25,172 bases of DNA from Hyphomicrobium_A sp964405975 (GTDB lineage: Bacteria > Pseudomonadota > Alphaproteobacteria > Rhizobiales > Hyphomicrobiaceae), in the NCBI GenBank assembly GCA_964405975.1, contig CAYOPW010000043.1, positions 1 to 25,172 of the forward strand, in the 5' to 3' direction. Within the stretch, counting starts at the first letter, position 1. The number at the start of each line of letters is the position of its first letter. Below are positions 7,350-16,102 of this stretch, piece by piece. A program made the translations under genes and the position numbers. The notes under the pieces were generated by a model. It was not told the DNA's origin, did no database searches, and saw only the letters and a list, made by a program, of their open reading frames with translations.

Positions 7350-8104
7350 ATTCGCCTCCCTTGGCCGGGGATCAGAACCATAGCGAAGTAGGGACCGGTG
7401 CTCTCCATGCAATCGCAGAGCGGTGTGATGCGCTCATCCGCCATCGTGCCGCGTTCCACGTAGATTGCGCGCGGAAGCAAGCCGGCTGTTTCGACTGCGC
7501 GGCGGACCTTGGCCAGGTTGCGCCCGACTTTCATGATCACGGCGGCATCTGAGCGGCTGAGACGTTCAACGAGAGCAGTTTCGTCGATAGTGCCGGGCAG
7601 AACGGTAAGCACGTCGTCACCCCATGTTATCGGCGAGTTGGCGCGCGTCCAGCAACCGGACATGCCTGTGACGCCCGGCACGACTTCGACGGGAACGGTA
7701 TCTTCGAGACGCCGCCACATATGCATAAACGAGCCATAGAAGAAGGGATCGCCTTCGGCGAGAAGTCCGACCGAGCGGCCACGCGAAAGCTCACCGGCAA
7801 GCGTATCGGCTGTATCGCGATAGAAATTGCTGATGTGGCTGCGGTATTCGGGAGCTACTACCGAAATTTCGTCTGTCACGGGATACTCGAATTTTAGCTC
7901 GCGGCGGCCGGGCTCCAACAAAGGCGCCACGACCCGGCGCGCGTTGCCCTCACGCCCCTGCTTGGCGAAGTAGGCCAGCACATCGACTGACCGCACCAGA
8001 CCAACGGCGCGGAGCGTGACGTAGCGAACATCTCCCGGCCCCACGCCGATCCCGTACAGGGTCCCAGCCTTGGCCTTACCGGCAATGTCATCGAGCGCTG
8101 TCAT
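7346..8104 (-). CDS. cobI: Precorrin-2 C20-methyltransferase CobI
   Basis: CobI is the first committed methylase: it adds a methyl group at C20 of precorrin-2. The 252-residue protein has LYGIGVGPGDVRYVTLRAV (residues 16-34), LLAEGDPFFYGSFMHMW near 112-128, VEVVPGVTGMSGCW near 137 and VIMKVGRNLAKVR near 188. The AEGDPFFY-SFMHM sequence distinguishes CobI from the other methylases here. Length is standard. Its ATG overlaps the cobH stop (8101-8104) and its stop overlaps the cobJ start. Its substrate, precorrin-2, requires a CobA-type methyltransferase that is not in the window. Confidence 0.94.
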   Translation of the reverse strand: MTALDDIAGKAKAGTLYGIGVGPGDVRYVTLRAVGLVRSVDVLAYFAKQGREGNARRVVAPLLEPGRRELKFEYPVTDEISVVAPEYRSHISNFYRDTADTLAGELSRGRSVGLLAEGDPFFYGSFMHMWRRLEDTVPVEVVPGVTGMSGCWTRANSPITWGDDVLTVLPGTIDETALVERLSRSDAAVIMKVGRNLAKVRRAVETAGLLPRAIYVERGTMADERITPLCDCMESTGPYFAMVLIPGQGRRI

Positions 8105-8733
8105 TCGGCCTCGCTCGCTAGGGCATTGACCGCGGCGACAGCCATCGCGCTTCCACCTTTGCGTCCTCGCACTATGAGAAAGGGAAGCCGGTTATCGTTG
8201 GCCAACGCGTCTTTCGACTCCACAGCGCCAACAAAACCGACGGGAACGCCAATGACGGCAGCGGGCTTTGGTGCGCCCTGGTCGATCATTTCAAGCAAGT
8301 GGAATAGTGCGGTCGGTGCGTTGCCGATCACGACGAGCGAACCCTGCAGATTAGGCCGCCACAGTTCCATGGCGGCGGCCGTACGCGTCGTTGTCATGCG
8401 GCGCGCCAACTCCGGCACGCTCGCTTCGCCAAGCGTGCAAATAACCTTATTGCGCGCAGGGAGCCGCGCGCGCGTAATTCCATGCACAACCATCTGCGTA
8501 TCACAGAGTATGGGAGTGCCATCTATGAGGGCTGCGCGGGCCGCCTCGGTGAAGTTGTCCGACATCACGATGTCATGGGCGATCTCCACCATACCAGAAG
8601 CATGGATAATACGAACCGCTACTTTTTCCGCGTGTCCGCTAAAGCGCGCCAAATCCGCTTCGGCACGGATAATGGCGAACGAGTTTCGGTAGATTTCGTT
8701 CCCATCGCGGATATAGGAGCGCCGCTCAGACAT
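8101..8733 (-). CDS. cobH: Precorrin-8X methylmutase CobH
   Basis: CobH moves the C11 methyl group to C12, turning precorrin-8X into hydrogenobyrinic acid. The 210-residue protein shows YIRDGNEIYRNSFAIIR at the N-terminus, the catalytic His in RIIHASGMVE (His 44), DTQMVVHGI near 79, TTRTAAAME near 115, GNAPTALFHLLE near 137 and GVPVGFVGAVESK near 160. All are hallmarks of the CobH/CbiC family. An AGGA lies 9 bases before the ATG. The gap from cobG is 12 bases and the overlap with cobI is 4 bases. Confidence 0.95.
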   Translation of the reverse strand: MSERRSYIRDGNEIYRNSFAIIRAEADLARFSGHAEKVAVRIIHASGMVEIAHDIVMSDNFTEAARAALIDGTPILCDTQMVVHGITRARLPARNKVICTLGEASVPELARRMTTTRTAAAMELWRPNLQGSLVVIGNAPTALFHLLEMIDQGAPKPAAVIGVPVGFVGAVESKDALANDNRLPFLIVRGRKGGSAMAVAAVNALASEAE

Positions 8734-8745
8734 GATTTTCGTTTC

Positions 8746-10020
8746 CTAAGACGTTCCGACAAGCGGCAGTTGAGTAATACGTCCAGGCGTCACAAAGCCT
8801 TCCGGCTCCGACTGCGCTGTCCCTTGGTGGACGATCCCAAAGCGATCACCGGCACCGACGAGGACCAAGTCGGCAGGTTTGGAGCGTGCGCAACCTTTCG
8901 CACAACCCGAGACATGCAAAGATTGGCAGCCCAGCTCGTCGAGGAGAGGCGCTAAGCGGCGAGCGGTTGCCCTCGTATCAAGCGGCGTCGAGCGGCACGC
9001 GGGAGCACCGGGGCAGGCATCAATAGCAAGGAGAGGATCGGCCGCATCGATGATCAGCGAATAGGCCCGGGCCGCAGCAAGCAGGGTCTCGGCGGTCCGC
9101 TCATCGGAAACGGTAGCGTAGAAGCAGCGCCAAGGCGAAAGTCGGAATTCTCTCACGCCAAGTTTGATCGAAAGTGCGCTGAGGGCTCGCAGTGTTTCAG
9201 CTTCTATCCGTCCGAAAGGTGCAGCAATACCGGCCGCGAAAACCGATCCATTGTGCTCCAGCGTTCCGAGCATTGGACGCGCCTGCTTAGTGAGTGGAAT
9301 TTGTTCGACGGGTGCGAGTTGTGTTGCCAGGCCAGCTTGAATCCGACTTCGTGCGGCCTCGGGAAGGTCGCGCATCCGCATTCTTAAGTCCGGCCCGCGA
9401 ACCTCCAGGAACGTATGCCCGGCACAAATGGCGGTGTCTGCCACTGCTTCTGGGTCGGCGACACCAAGCCACGTCGTCCCCTTCGGCCCATCGATGCCCA
9501 ACGCGACCTTCGTTTCTCCGCCAAGTTGAATGGCTTTCAGTCGGATGTCCGCGCGCTCGTCATCCAACGAGAGCAGCCCTCCCCCATCGACAACAAATCC
9601 GAACTTGCTTGGGAGCTGCCACATGGACTGATCCTCGAGCAGGTGGCGCTCAAGCTCCCTGGCGAGGTCACGAACATCACAAACCTCGGTTGCGTCGATG
9701 CCAGCAAGGGGGTTCACCATGACGTTGCGGACAGCTTCAGCTTCCGAGCTGGGATCGAGCAGCCCCAACATCGAAAGGTCGGACCAGAGCGCAGGCAACG
9801 CCTCTTGCGTCACGCCGCGGATCTGCACGTTGGCGCGCCGGGTGAGGTCGATCAGCCCGTTGCCGTAGCGTTGGGCGATACCTGCAATCGCGAGCAGGCC
9901 TTCGGCCGGCAAGGCACCTGCGCGGGCGCGTAGCCGGACGATTAGCCCGTCTCCACTTTCCATGGGCTTCAGCGCCCCTGGGCACAATCCACGCACGCTC
10001 TTGGTATTGCTCTCAGTCAT
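8746..10020 (-). CDS. cobG: Precorrin-3B synthase CobG (siroheme/[4Fe-4S] monooxygenase)
   Basis: CobG uses O2 to hydroxylate C20 of precorrin-3A and form the lactone of precorrin-3B, the step that defines the aerobic route. The 424-residue protein resembles sulfite/nitrite reductases: an N-terminal half with GLIDLTRRANVQIRGV near 66-81, and near the C-terminus the cluster ligands C-x5-C (Cys about 336 and 342) and C-x3-C (Cys about 373 and 377, SGCAKGCARS). I take ATG 10018-10020 because it forms an ATGA with the cobN stop; a longer reading frame runs back into cobN without support. All four cluster cysteines are present, so it looks functional. Confidence 0.92.
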   Translation of the reverse strand: MTESNTKSVRGLCPGALKPMESGDGLIVRLRARAGALPAEGLLAIAGIAQRYGNGLIDLTRRANVQIRGVTQEALPALWSDLSMLGLLDPSSEAEAVRNVMVNPLAGIDATEVCDVRDLARELERHLLEDQSMWQLPSKFGFVVDGGGLLSLDDERADIRLKAIQLGGETKVALGIDGPKGTTWLGVADPEAVADTAICAGHTFLEVRGPDLRMRMRDLPEAARSRIQAGLATQLAPVEQIPLTKQARPMLGTLEHNGSVFAAGIAAPFGRIEAETLRALSALSIKLGVREFRLSPWRCFYATVSDERTAETLLAAARAYSLIIDAADPLLAIDACPGAPACRSTPLDTRATARRLAPLLDELGCQSLHVSGCAKGCARSKPADLVLVGAGDRFGIVHQGTAQSEPEGFVTPGRITQLPLVGTS

Positions 10021-13000
10021 TGGGCAACCGATACGAACGGAGTGCGGTTGACGCGTGCAAGCTCGCCGTGCACGGCATTGCGCCGCGGCGTCCAAAGACC
10101 GCGCGCAACGGCATCTTCCAATCTTGCCGCTATCGCATGAACTGCCTGGGGGTTGACGTGTGTCAGGGCCTCGAGAACCGATTCATCAGCAATCAGGGCG
10201 TCATGAACCGCATCGAACAGGTGGCCGGGAACGGCCGCTGCGGTGGCTGCAAAAGCATATAGGGCATCCACGGCTTGCGCCATTTCCGCGACGCCGCGGT
10301 GGCCGTGATCGAGCATGCCATTTATCCAGCGCGGATTGGTGAGGCGGCCGCGCACGATACGGGCAATCTCCTCAGGCACGGTGCGTGCGATCGGCGCGTC
10401 GGCCTGGCTGGTGTCGAGGTGGTAGAGCGCCGGCGCCTTGCCCAAGAGGTTTGCCGCTGCTGCGAACCCGCCGGCAAAGTCTGCCACACCGTCTCCATCC
10501 AATAGGTCGCGCTCCCGGTCATCTTGGGGATGCACCAGCGCATCTGCGTCTGCTACGCGGGCCTTAAATTCGTGCGCCGCCGGTACGCCGGAATCATCGC
10601 GGCTGTAAGCATGGGAAGTAGCGCTGAGGTAGGCGGTCGCGAGATCGGTTTTCGTATCCCATGTTGAATCGAGGGCAATGTCGGTGGTTCCAGCGCCATA
10701 GGTTCCCGGTGCACCGCCAAACGTGCGCGCTAGGCTTTCGCCCTTCCTGCGCGCGGCGGCCAATGGATTCCACGCATCCTCCTCATCGCGCTCGGCAACA
10801 AGCTGCACAGCCATATCGAAGAGCGCGATCTGCGCAGGAAAGATGTCGCGGAAAAGTCCTGAGATTCTCAGCGTCGTGTCGATGCGCGGCCGATCGAGTT
10901 TAGCAAGGGGCATTACCTCCACACCAGTGACGCGATTTGAGGCCATGTCCCAAATGGGTCTCACGCCGAGATAGGCGAATGCCTGCGCAAGATCGTCGCC
11001 ACCCGTACGCAGCGAAGCCGACGCCCAAAGATCGAGTACGAGGGCGCGGGGTGGCTCGCCATAATCCTGAAGGTGGCGCCGCACGACCTCTGCGGCGGCA
11101 CGAGCGCCGATCGTCGCGGCAGTGCGCGTGGGTATCGCGCGTGGATCAATAGTCGTCAGATTGCGCCCTGTGGGCAGAACGTCGAGGCGCCCCCGAGTCG
11201 GCGCACCGGCTGCTCCAGGGGCTACGCGGCGTCCATCGAGTGCGGCCAGCAAAGCCTCGCGCTCGCGCGTCGCGCAATCGCCGAGTAGCTCTTCGATCTG
11301 CGCTGCTGACGGCCGCGCGGACGATCCTTGCAAACTCCGCATTGTGGCGTCTGCAAGCGCTGCACGGGCTTTGGCATCGGGCGCGCGCGCGAACACGTGG
11401 AGGCGATCTCGAATGGCGAGATCTTTAATATCGCAAAGCTGCGCATCGAGCCTTGCTATGGCGTCTCTTGGCGCGTCGCTCTTGGCAACACCGCAATCAT
11501 GCGCCAGGCCGGAGCGCCACGCACGCTCCAGAATCTCGTCTTCGAGCAGCTTGATGCGCCTGCGATCAACGCCGTCGGCCTCCGCGTACTCTTCGATCAA
11601 TCCTTCAAGCTCAGTCATGGGCCCATACAGGCCCGCCTCGCACAAGGGTGGCGTCAGGTGACCTATGGTGACCGCCGAGATGCGCCGTTTGGCCTGAACC
11701 GCTTCGCCGGGATTGTTGACGATAAAAGGGTAAACCGTCGGAGTGGGACCGAGCAGGGCCTCAGGGAAGCATTCCTCAGACAGCGCCAGGGCCTTGCCGG
11801 GAAGCCACTCCAGCGTGCCGTGCGTGCCGACGTGAACCAACGCATCGATCAATTCAGAATGACGCAATGCTGCGTAAAGGGCCGCGTAGCTGTGCCGTGG
11901 CGGACATGAGGTATCGTGGTAGCCCTGCTTACGATCGCCGCGCGCGCCGCGGTCGGGTTGCAGAAGGACAGTGATGTTACCCGCTCGCAGGCATGGGAAG
12001 CGAAAGCTCCCGTCTAGGATAGCGGGGTCGGCCTCTGGAGCGCCCCAAACGGTTTCGATCTCTTGTCCGACACTTGCGGGAAGTGCTGCGATCCACGTCC
12101 GATAGTCCGCAAGTGAGACGGAGAGGACATCGCTCGCATTTCGGTCTGTAAGACGAGTGATGATTTCGTTCGCAGGCCACGTTGTCCCTCCGGTCTCGTA
12201 GCCGGCACTTGCGAGCAGGCTCACGATCTCGCGCACGCTTTCCGGCGTGTCGAGCCCGCAGGCATAGCCTGTGCGTCCGCCGCGCGCAGGATAGTCCGAG
12301 ATGACGAGTGCGATGCGGCGCTCTTCGCGCGGCTTATGAGCAAGCCGCGCCCACGCGCCGGCAAGCTTTGCGACGAACCGAATCCGATCTTCCGCGCTCT
12401 CGTGGATGACTGTTGAGTATTGCAGGGCAGGGTCGGCCGCTGTTTCGGCCTTAAATGAGATCGCGCGCGTGAATATACGGCCATCGAGCTCCGGCAATAC
12501 AACATTCATGGCTAGATCACTTGGCGAAAGTCCTCGGGACGAAGACAGCCACGCCTCATGCGGAGAACCGGCCAAAGCAACTTGCAGCACCGGACAATCA
12601 GCACCATCGAGAACGGTCGTGTCATCATTGCGCAATGCGGAAAAGGCGGTGGCGTTGATGATGACAGAAGGCCGGCTGCGCGCGATCAAGGAGGCGACGA
12701 GCGCACCGGCCTCAGGGTCCTTCAGGCTCGTTACAGCGGCTGCCAATGGCGCAAGCCCTTCACCCTCCAGCGCTTGCATCAATGTAGTGATGGGCCGGGT
12801 GTCGGCCGCAAGCAAGCTTGCGCGATAGAAGACGATGAGTGCCGTGGGGTGAGCCGAGCCGTCGGCAGGAAGGTCATTGAGGGCGCATGTCGTTCCATCT
12901 GCGCAAAAGCCGATCGCCGCGCCGAGACGGGAAGGTTCTTCGACATGTGCGTTGGCACCGAGGAGATTGGCCGCCAGGTGGAGCGCGTTGCCAATGTTGT

Positions 13001-13442
13001 CGGGGCCACCCTCGCGAAAATACCGGTCGAAGGATTCAACGGCGTCCGGCGGCGCTGACGAGAGCGCTTCCAGCCTTGGGTCAGGCCGATCGTCGCCCGG
13101 CAAAGCAACAAGTTGTATGCCGTTTTTCTTGCAGGTCTCGCCCAACCGTTCAAAGCCGTAGCGCCAATAGTCAAGCCCGCCAAGGCTGCGCACGATAACG
13201 AGACGCGCGTGCGCGATGACACTATCGACATAGAGGTCGACTGACATGGGGTGACGGAGCCTTTTGAGGCTCGCCAGCCTCAAGCTTGGAAGCACGCCCC
13301 GCTCTTGCTTCCAACATGCCGCGAGCGCAGAAAGATCGCTGTCGCTAAAGGACAGTACGACAACGTCGGCAGGTGTCTGCGCAAGATCGATGGCTGTTTC
13401 GATCTCGTCCAGCGTTCCAACTTCTGTCGCAAGCAAGTGCAT
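10017..13442 (-). CDS. cobN: Cobaltochelatase large subunit CobN
   Basis: CobN is the large, substrate-binding subunit of the ATP-dependent cobaltochelatase, related to BchH/ChlH of magnesium chelatase. It works with the AAA+ CobS and the CobT subunits, which are not in this window. The 1141-residue product begins MHLLATEVGTLDEIE, has GHLTPPLCEAGLYGPMTELEG mid-protein and GTHGTLEWLPGKALALSEE before it, and finishes with RRNAVHGELARV. These are normal CobN landmarks from N- to C-terminus, so it seems complete, though shorter than the roughly 1270 residues known for Pseudomonas denitrificans. It starts 8 bases after cobW and overlaps cobG by 4. Confidence 0.95.
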   Translation of the reverse strand: MHLLATEVGTLDEIETAIDLAQTPADVVVLSFSDSDLSALAACWKQERGVLPSLRLASLKRLRHPMSVDLYVDSVIAHARLVIVRSLGGLDYWRYGFERLGETCKKNGIQLVALPGDDRPDPRLEALSSAPPDAVESFDRYFREGGPDNIGNALHLAANLLGANAHVEEPSRLGAAIGFCADGTTCALNDLPADGSAHPTALIVFYRASLLAADTRPITTLMQALEGEGLAPLAAAVTSLKDPEAGALVASLIARSRPSVIINATAFSALRNDDTTVLDGADCPVLQVALAGSPHEAWLSSSRGLSPSDLAMNVVLPELDGRIFTRAISFKAETAADPALQYSTVIHESAEDRIRFVAKLAGAWARLAHKPREERRIALVISDYPARGGRTGYACGLDTPESVREIVSLLASAGYETGGTTWPANEIITRLTDRNASDVLSVSLADYRTWIAALPASVGQEIETVWGAPEADPAILDGSFRFPCLRAGNITVLLQPDRGARGDRKQGYHDTSCPPRHSYAALYAALRHSELIDALVHVGTHGTLEWLPGKALALSEECFPEALLGPTPTVYPFIVNNPGEAVQAKRRISAVTIGHLTPPLCEAGLYGPMTELEGLIEEYAEADGVDRRRIKLLEDEILERAWRSGLAHDCGVAKSDAPRDAIARLDAQLCDIKDLAIRDRLHVFARAPDAKARAALADATMRSLQGSSARPSAAQIEELLGDCATREREALLAALDGRRVAPGAAGAPTRGRLDVLPTGRNLTTIDPRAIPTRTAATIGARAAAEVVRRHLQDYGEPPRALVLDLWASASLRTGGDDLAQAFAYLGVRPIWDMASNRVTGVEVMPLAKLDRPRIDTTLRISGLFRDIFPAQIALFDMAVQLVAERDEEDAWNPLAAARRKGESLARTFGGAPGTYGAGTTDIALDSTWDTKTDLATAYLSATSHAYSRDDSGVPAAHEFKARVADADALVHPQDDRERDLLDGDGVADFAGGFAAAANLLGKAPALYHLDTSQADAPIARTVPEEIARIVRGRLTNPRWINGMLDHGHRGVAEMAQAVDALYAFAATAAAVPGHLFDAVHDALIADESVLEALTHVNPQAVHAIAARLEDAVARGLWTPRRNAVHGELARVNRTPFVSVAQ

Positions 13443-13450
13443 GCGCTTTA

Positions 13451-14488
13451 CTAGTCACCTGCGATGGAGCGCGAGATTGTCTCGCGATCGAGGCCTTTCT
13501 GGCCGATGACGACGAGGCGCCCGCTACGTGGCTCATCCGGTCGCCATGAACGGTCGAACTGATGTTGAAGACGTGCGCCTACGCCTTGGATCAGCAAGCG
13601 CATTGGCTTGCCCTTGATATCTGCAAATCCTTTGACCCTAAGAATATCGTGTGCGGTGGCGGCGCGCGCGATTCGGTCGACAACGTCGTCGGGGCTTTCC
13701 GCCGAGGGAATCTCGACAATGAACGTCTCGAATTCGTCGTGGTCGTGCTCGGCCTCATTGTCGTGATGCGAGGGCCTTGCCGCCAGATCTGTTTCTGCTC
13801 CAGCACCAATACCGAGCAGAACCGCCGGATCCAAGCGTCCGCTTTGCGTTTCGACGACCTTGATGACACGCGGGATCGCTTCCTTGATTTCACCGCTCAC
13901 GCGATCACGATCATCCGCGCTCATAATGTCAGTCTTGTTGAGTAGAATGAGATCGGCGCACAGAAGCTGATCTTCGTACACCTCCTCAAGCGGGTTGTCG
14001 TGGTCGAGCGATTGGTCTTCTTCCCGCTGACGGGCGAGAGCGTCCGGGTCATCAGCGAAGCGCCCGGCTGCCACAGCCGCGCCGTCGACAACGGCGATGA
14101 CACCGTCGACCGTGACGCGCGAAGCAATCGCCGGCCAGTTGAACGCCTGAACCAGCGGTTTGGGCAGCGCAAGACCGGACGTCTCAATAAGAATATGCTC
14201 AGGCGGCGAGTCGAGTGCCAGCAGCGCTTCAAGGGCTGGCACAAAATCGTCGGCGACGGTGCAGCAGATGCATCCGTTAGACAGTTCGACAACGCGCTCG
14301 CCAGTACAACTCTCGACGCCACAGCCTTTCAGGATTTCTCCGTCGATGCCCACATCACCGAACTCATTGACGATGACCGCAAGGCGGCGGTCGCCGGCGT
14401 TTTCCAGGACGTGGCGCACAAGCGTTGTTTTTCCTGCGCCCAGAAAACCCGTGACAATGCTGCAGGGAACTTTGGCGAGCGTGGTCAT
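13451..14488 (-). CDS. cobW: CobW, G3E-family GTPase / putative cobalt chaperone
   Basis: CobW belongs to the G3E P-loop GTPases, proposed to deliver cobalt to the chelatase; direct evidence for the role is limited. The 345-residue protein carries the P-loop GFLGAGKT (residues 14-21), the metal-binding motif G-C-I-C-C (Cys 73, 75, 76), the guanine-specificity motif NKTD (185-188) and a His/Asp/Glu-rich stretch SHHDNEAEHDHDE (241-253) that could bind metal. The C-terminal domain (about 255-345) is of the CobW_C type. ATG 14486-14488 is chosen because it forms an ATGA with the upstream stop. It sits directly before cobN, matching a metal-handover role. Confidence 0.92.
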   Translation of the reverse strand: MTTLAKVPCSIVTGFLGAGKTTLVRHVLENAGDRRLAVIVNEFGDVGIDGEILKGCGVESCTGERVVELSNGCICCTVADDFVPALEALLALDSPPEHILIETSGLALPKPLVQAFNWPAIASRVTVDGVIAVVDGAAVAAGRFADDPDALARQREEDQSLDHDNPLEEVYEDQLLCADLILLNKTDIMSADDRDRVSGEIKEAIPRVIKVVETQSGRLDPAVLLGIGAGAETDLAARPSHHDNEAEHDHDEFETFIVEIPSAESPDDVVDRIARAATAHDILRVKGFADIKGKPMRLLIQGVGARLQHQFDRSWRPDEPRSGRLVVIGQKGLDRETISRSIAGD

Positions 14489-14886
14489 ACCGTCTCCGAT
14501 TCCGGTTGTGTAAAGCCTCGTGGCGGCATGCGCGCGACAACACCCTTGCGAAAGGTCGGCGGGCGATCCTTCCAAGGGACAATTCCATCCTCGGAGCGCT
14601 GATAAGCGAGAGCCGCTTGTACGACCTCGCCGGCGTGGTGCTCAGGATCGAGATCGCCAATGATGTAGCCCCACTTTTCTTGGCCAGTCACGGCGACCGT
14701 GCACGGTCGCTTGCACACAGCCAGGCATTCGACGGGTGTCACGGTGACATTCCCTGCGCCTGCATCCTTAAGACGAGACTCCAGTGCTGGCACCAGCTCC
14801 TCGCCCGGATGGTCGTACGACTGGCCGTCATGCAGGGTGCGCCGGCACGAGACGCATACGAAAATCGTAACTCCAAGTCCCGTCAT
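14485..14886 (-). CDS. DUF1636-like [2Fe-2S] thioredoxin-fold protein
   Basis: The 133-residue protein starts with a C-x2-C pair (Cys 11 and 14, FVCVSCRR) and has three more cysteines at 54, 58 and 62 (VECLAVCKRPCTVAV). This resembles the thioredoxin-like ferredoxin folds of the DUF1636 group, often found beside B12 genes. The family has no settled biochemical role; electron transfer or cobalt handling is inferred from cysteines and neighbours only. It lies 27 bases after cbtA and overlaps cobW by 4 bases, hence is cotranslated with the metallochaperone. Cluster ligation cannot be confirmed from sequence alone. Confidence 0.75.
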   Translation of the reverse strand: MTGLGVTIFVCVSCRRTLHDGQSYDHPGEELVPALESRLKDAGAGNVTVTPVECLAVCKRPCTVAVTGQEKWGYIIGDLDPEHHAGEVVQAALAYQRSEDGIVPWKDRPPTFRKGVVARMPPRGFTQPESETV

Positions 14887-14913
14887 GGGCGCCTCGCGTC
14901 CAAACTGTTGGCG

Positions 14914-15696
14914 CTAGGCGGCTGAGCGCGCGTTGAGATGGCCCAGCTTGTGCCAAAGAAAGCCAACGAAAAAGCCCGTCAAAATCCAAAGCGTCGCTTG
15001 GATGGCGAGCGAGGTTGCTGCGAACTGCGCCGCTAATTCAGGCGGGACCGCACTCGTGTGCGACTCTGCGAGATGCGGGGCGCCCCAAACATGGGGTGCC
15101 AGCACAATCGGTACGGCAAGCAGTCGTAGCCAGTTGTTGTCTGATCGAAGAAAAAGCCAGAGGGATATGGCGGTACATAAGACAGTGGCAAGCCACCATT
15201 CTTGACGCCCGGTGAGGTCGGCGGCAGCCATGCCTGGTAATTCAGGCGAGAGGCCGACGGCGGGGGCAAGGCCGGCCGCTACGAAGCCTGCGGCTGCCCA
15301 ACCCATTGCGCGCCGCTCATTGATCACGTCGCCGGAAAACAGCATTCCCGCGAGAATGATCAGGGCGAAGCCGACGGCAGTGGAGATCGTTGCGATGCTG
15401 GTGAAAACAGTGCGCTCCAAGCCATCCTGCGGCGCCCATTGTTCCTGGCCGGGTTTAGCGGGCGTTTCGTCGTTGTGCGCGTCTCCGTGCACAAGGATAA
15501 GGCGAGGTTCAGTGGCAGCGAAGATAGGATCGGCGCGCCCACCAAGTACGGCGGTGACTGCCTTCGGCTCTGAAGCGTTTTCGAAAACCTCTGCTGCAAC
15601 GATGAGCGGCGTGGTCGTGAAGGACTGCAGAGCCGCGACAGCGAGTCCAGCAAAGAGCCCGGCCAACAGGCCGACGGCCAAAACGCGGGTGATCAT
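14914..15696 (-). CDS. cbtA: Predicted cobalt transporter subunit CbtA
   Basis: CbtA is an integral membrane protein predicted to import cobalt with CbtB; the function comes mainly from its genomic link to B12 riboswitches. The 260-residue product has an N-terminal helix (VLAVGLLAGLFAGLAVAAL), a hydrophilic loop with HGDAHNDE (residues about 69-76) that could bind metal, then about four or five further hydrophobic segments including FTSIATISTAVGFALIILAG, WWLATVLCTAISLWLFL and TLWILTGFFVGFLW. LAPHVWGAPHLAESHTS near 198-214 supplies further His residues. The ribosome binding sequence TGAGGA overlaps the cbtB stop codon, so the two are probably translationally coupled. Confidence 0.88.
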   Translation of the reverse strand: MITRVLAVGLLAGLFAGLAVAALQSFTTTPLIVAAEVFENASEPKAVTAVLGGRADPIFAATEPRLILVHGDAHNDETPAKPGQEQWAPQDGLERTVFTSIATISTAVGFALIILAGMLFSGDVINERRAMGWAAAGFVAAGLAPAVGLSPELPGMAAADLTGRQEWWLATVLCTAISLWLFLRSDNNWLRLLAVPIVLAPHVWGAPHLAESHTSAVPPELAAQFAATSLAIQATLWILTGFFVGFLWHKLGHLNARSAA

Positions 15697-15706
15697 GATC
15701 TATTCC

Positions 15707-15892
15707 TCAGTGGCAGGGAAAGCTGAGCGCGTGACGTGTGTCATGCGCCGCATTGTGAATTGCGGACGGATGCGCAAAGCCCGTCGTATAGACGAGGCCA
15801 ATCCCAAAAACGAACGCGATGGCGGCGGCCATGAGAGCGCCGGTCCGTTCGCTGCCACTGACGACAGATATCGTATCAACTTGAGTAGTCAA
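15707..15892 (-). CDS. cbtB: Predicted cobalt transporter subunit CbtB
   Basis: CbtB is a small one-helix partner of CbtA. The 61-residue product has a single membrane helix (GALMAAAIAFVFGIGLVYTTG, about residues 18-38) followed by a His-rich tail AHPSAIHNAAHDTRHALSF and a final Pro-Cys-His, the typical CbtB signature and a likely metal entry site. I place the start at TTG 15890-15892 because GAGGAGG (15898-15904) lies 5 bases before it. A GTG at 15908-15910 would add six residues but has poor spacing. It is the first gene after the cobalamin riboswitch, so both transporter subunits should be repressed when cobalamin is plentiful. Confidence 0.88.
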   Translation of the reverse strand: MTTQVDTISVVSGSERTGALMAAAIAFVFGIGLVYTTGFAHPSAIHNAAHDTRHALSFPCH

Positions 15893-15942
15893 ATGAGCCT
15901 CCTCGACCACCCCTCCGGGGCCATGTGAGCTGCGACAACGAC

Positions 15943-16102
15943 GGCAGGTCTCCTGACTCTCGGTTCACCGCCTCAGGCCACCTTCCCGGATTCCCAGTGG
16001 TACCTTGGCCTTCGGCTCGCCGACTACAGTTGCGGGGGCAGTTGCGGATTGGCCCTCTAAGGCTTACCGCATTCCCTTTCAATCCCCTTGCGGGGAACCG
16101 TC
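15943..16102 (-). promoter_or_regulatory. Cobalamin (AdoCbl) riboswitch upstream of cbtB
   Basis: Read on the minus strand, the region shows cobalamin aptamer landmarks in order: a hairpin GTTCCCCGCAAGGGGAT, the box AAAGGGAA, AATCCGCAACTGCCCCCGC, GCAACTGTA, GGCGAGCC, a B12 box ending CCACTGG (about 15994-16000 on the plus strand), and GGAAGGTGG. Downstream, GGTCTCCTGACTCTCGG (plus strand) is the usual 3' flank. The switch would lower expression of cbtBA and the following cob genes when adenosylcobalamin is abundant. Boundaries are approximate. The B12 box departs slightly from the usual GCCACTG (A for G at the first position). Confidence 0.93.

Noticed and set aside
9287..9933. Long frames inside cobG on both strands
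   Set aside because: High-GC shadow frames of the recognised cobG.
11122..11909. Plus-strand frames of 179 and 193 residues inside cobN
   Set aside because: Arg/Ser/Ala-rich, low-quality translations that are exactly antisense to a clear cobN.
15943..16102. Repeats or CRISPR-like structure in the GC-rich gap
   Set aside because: The conserved boxes fit a cobalamin riboswitch; there are no regular direct repeats.
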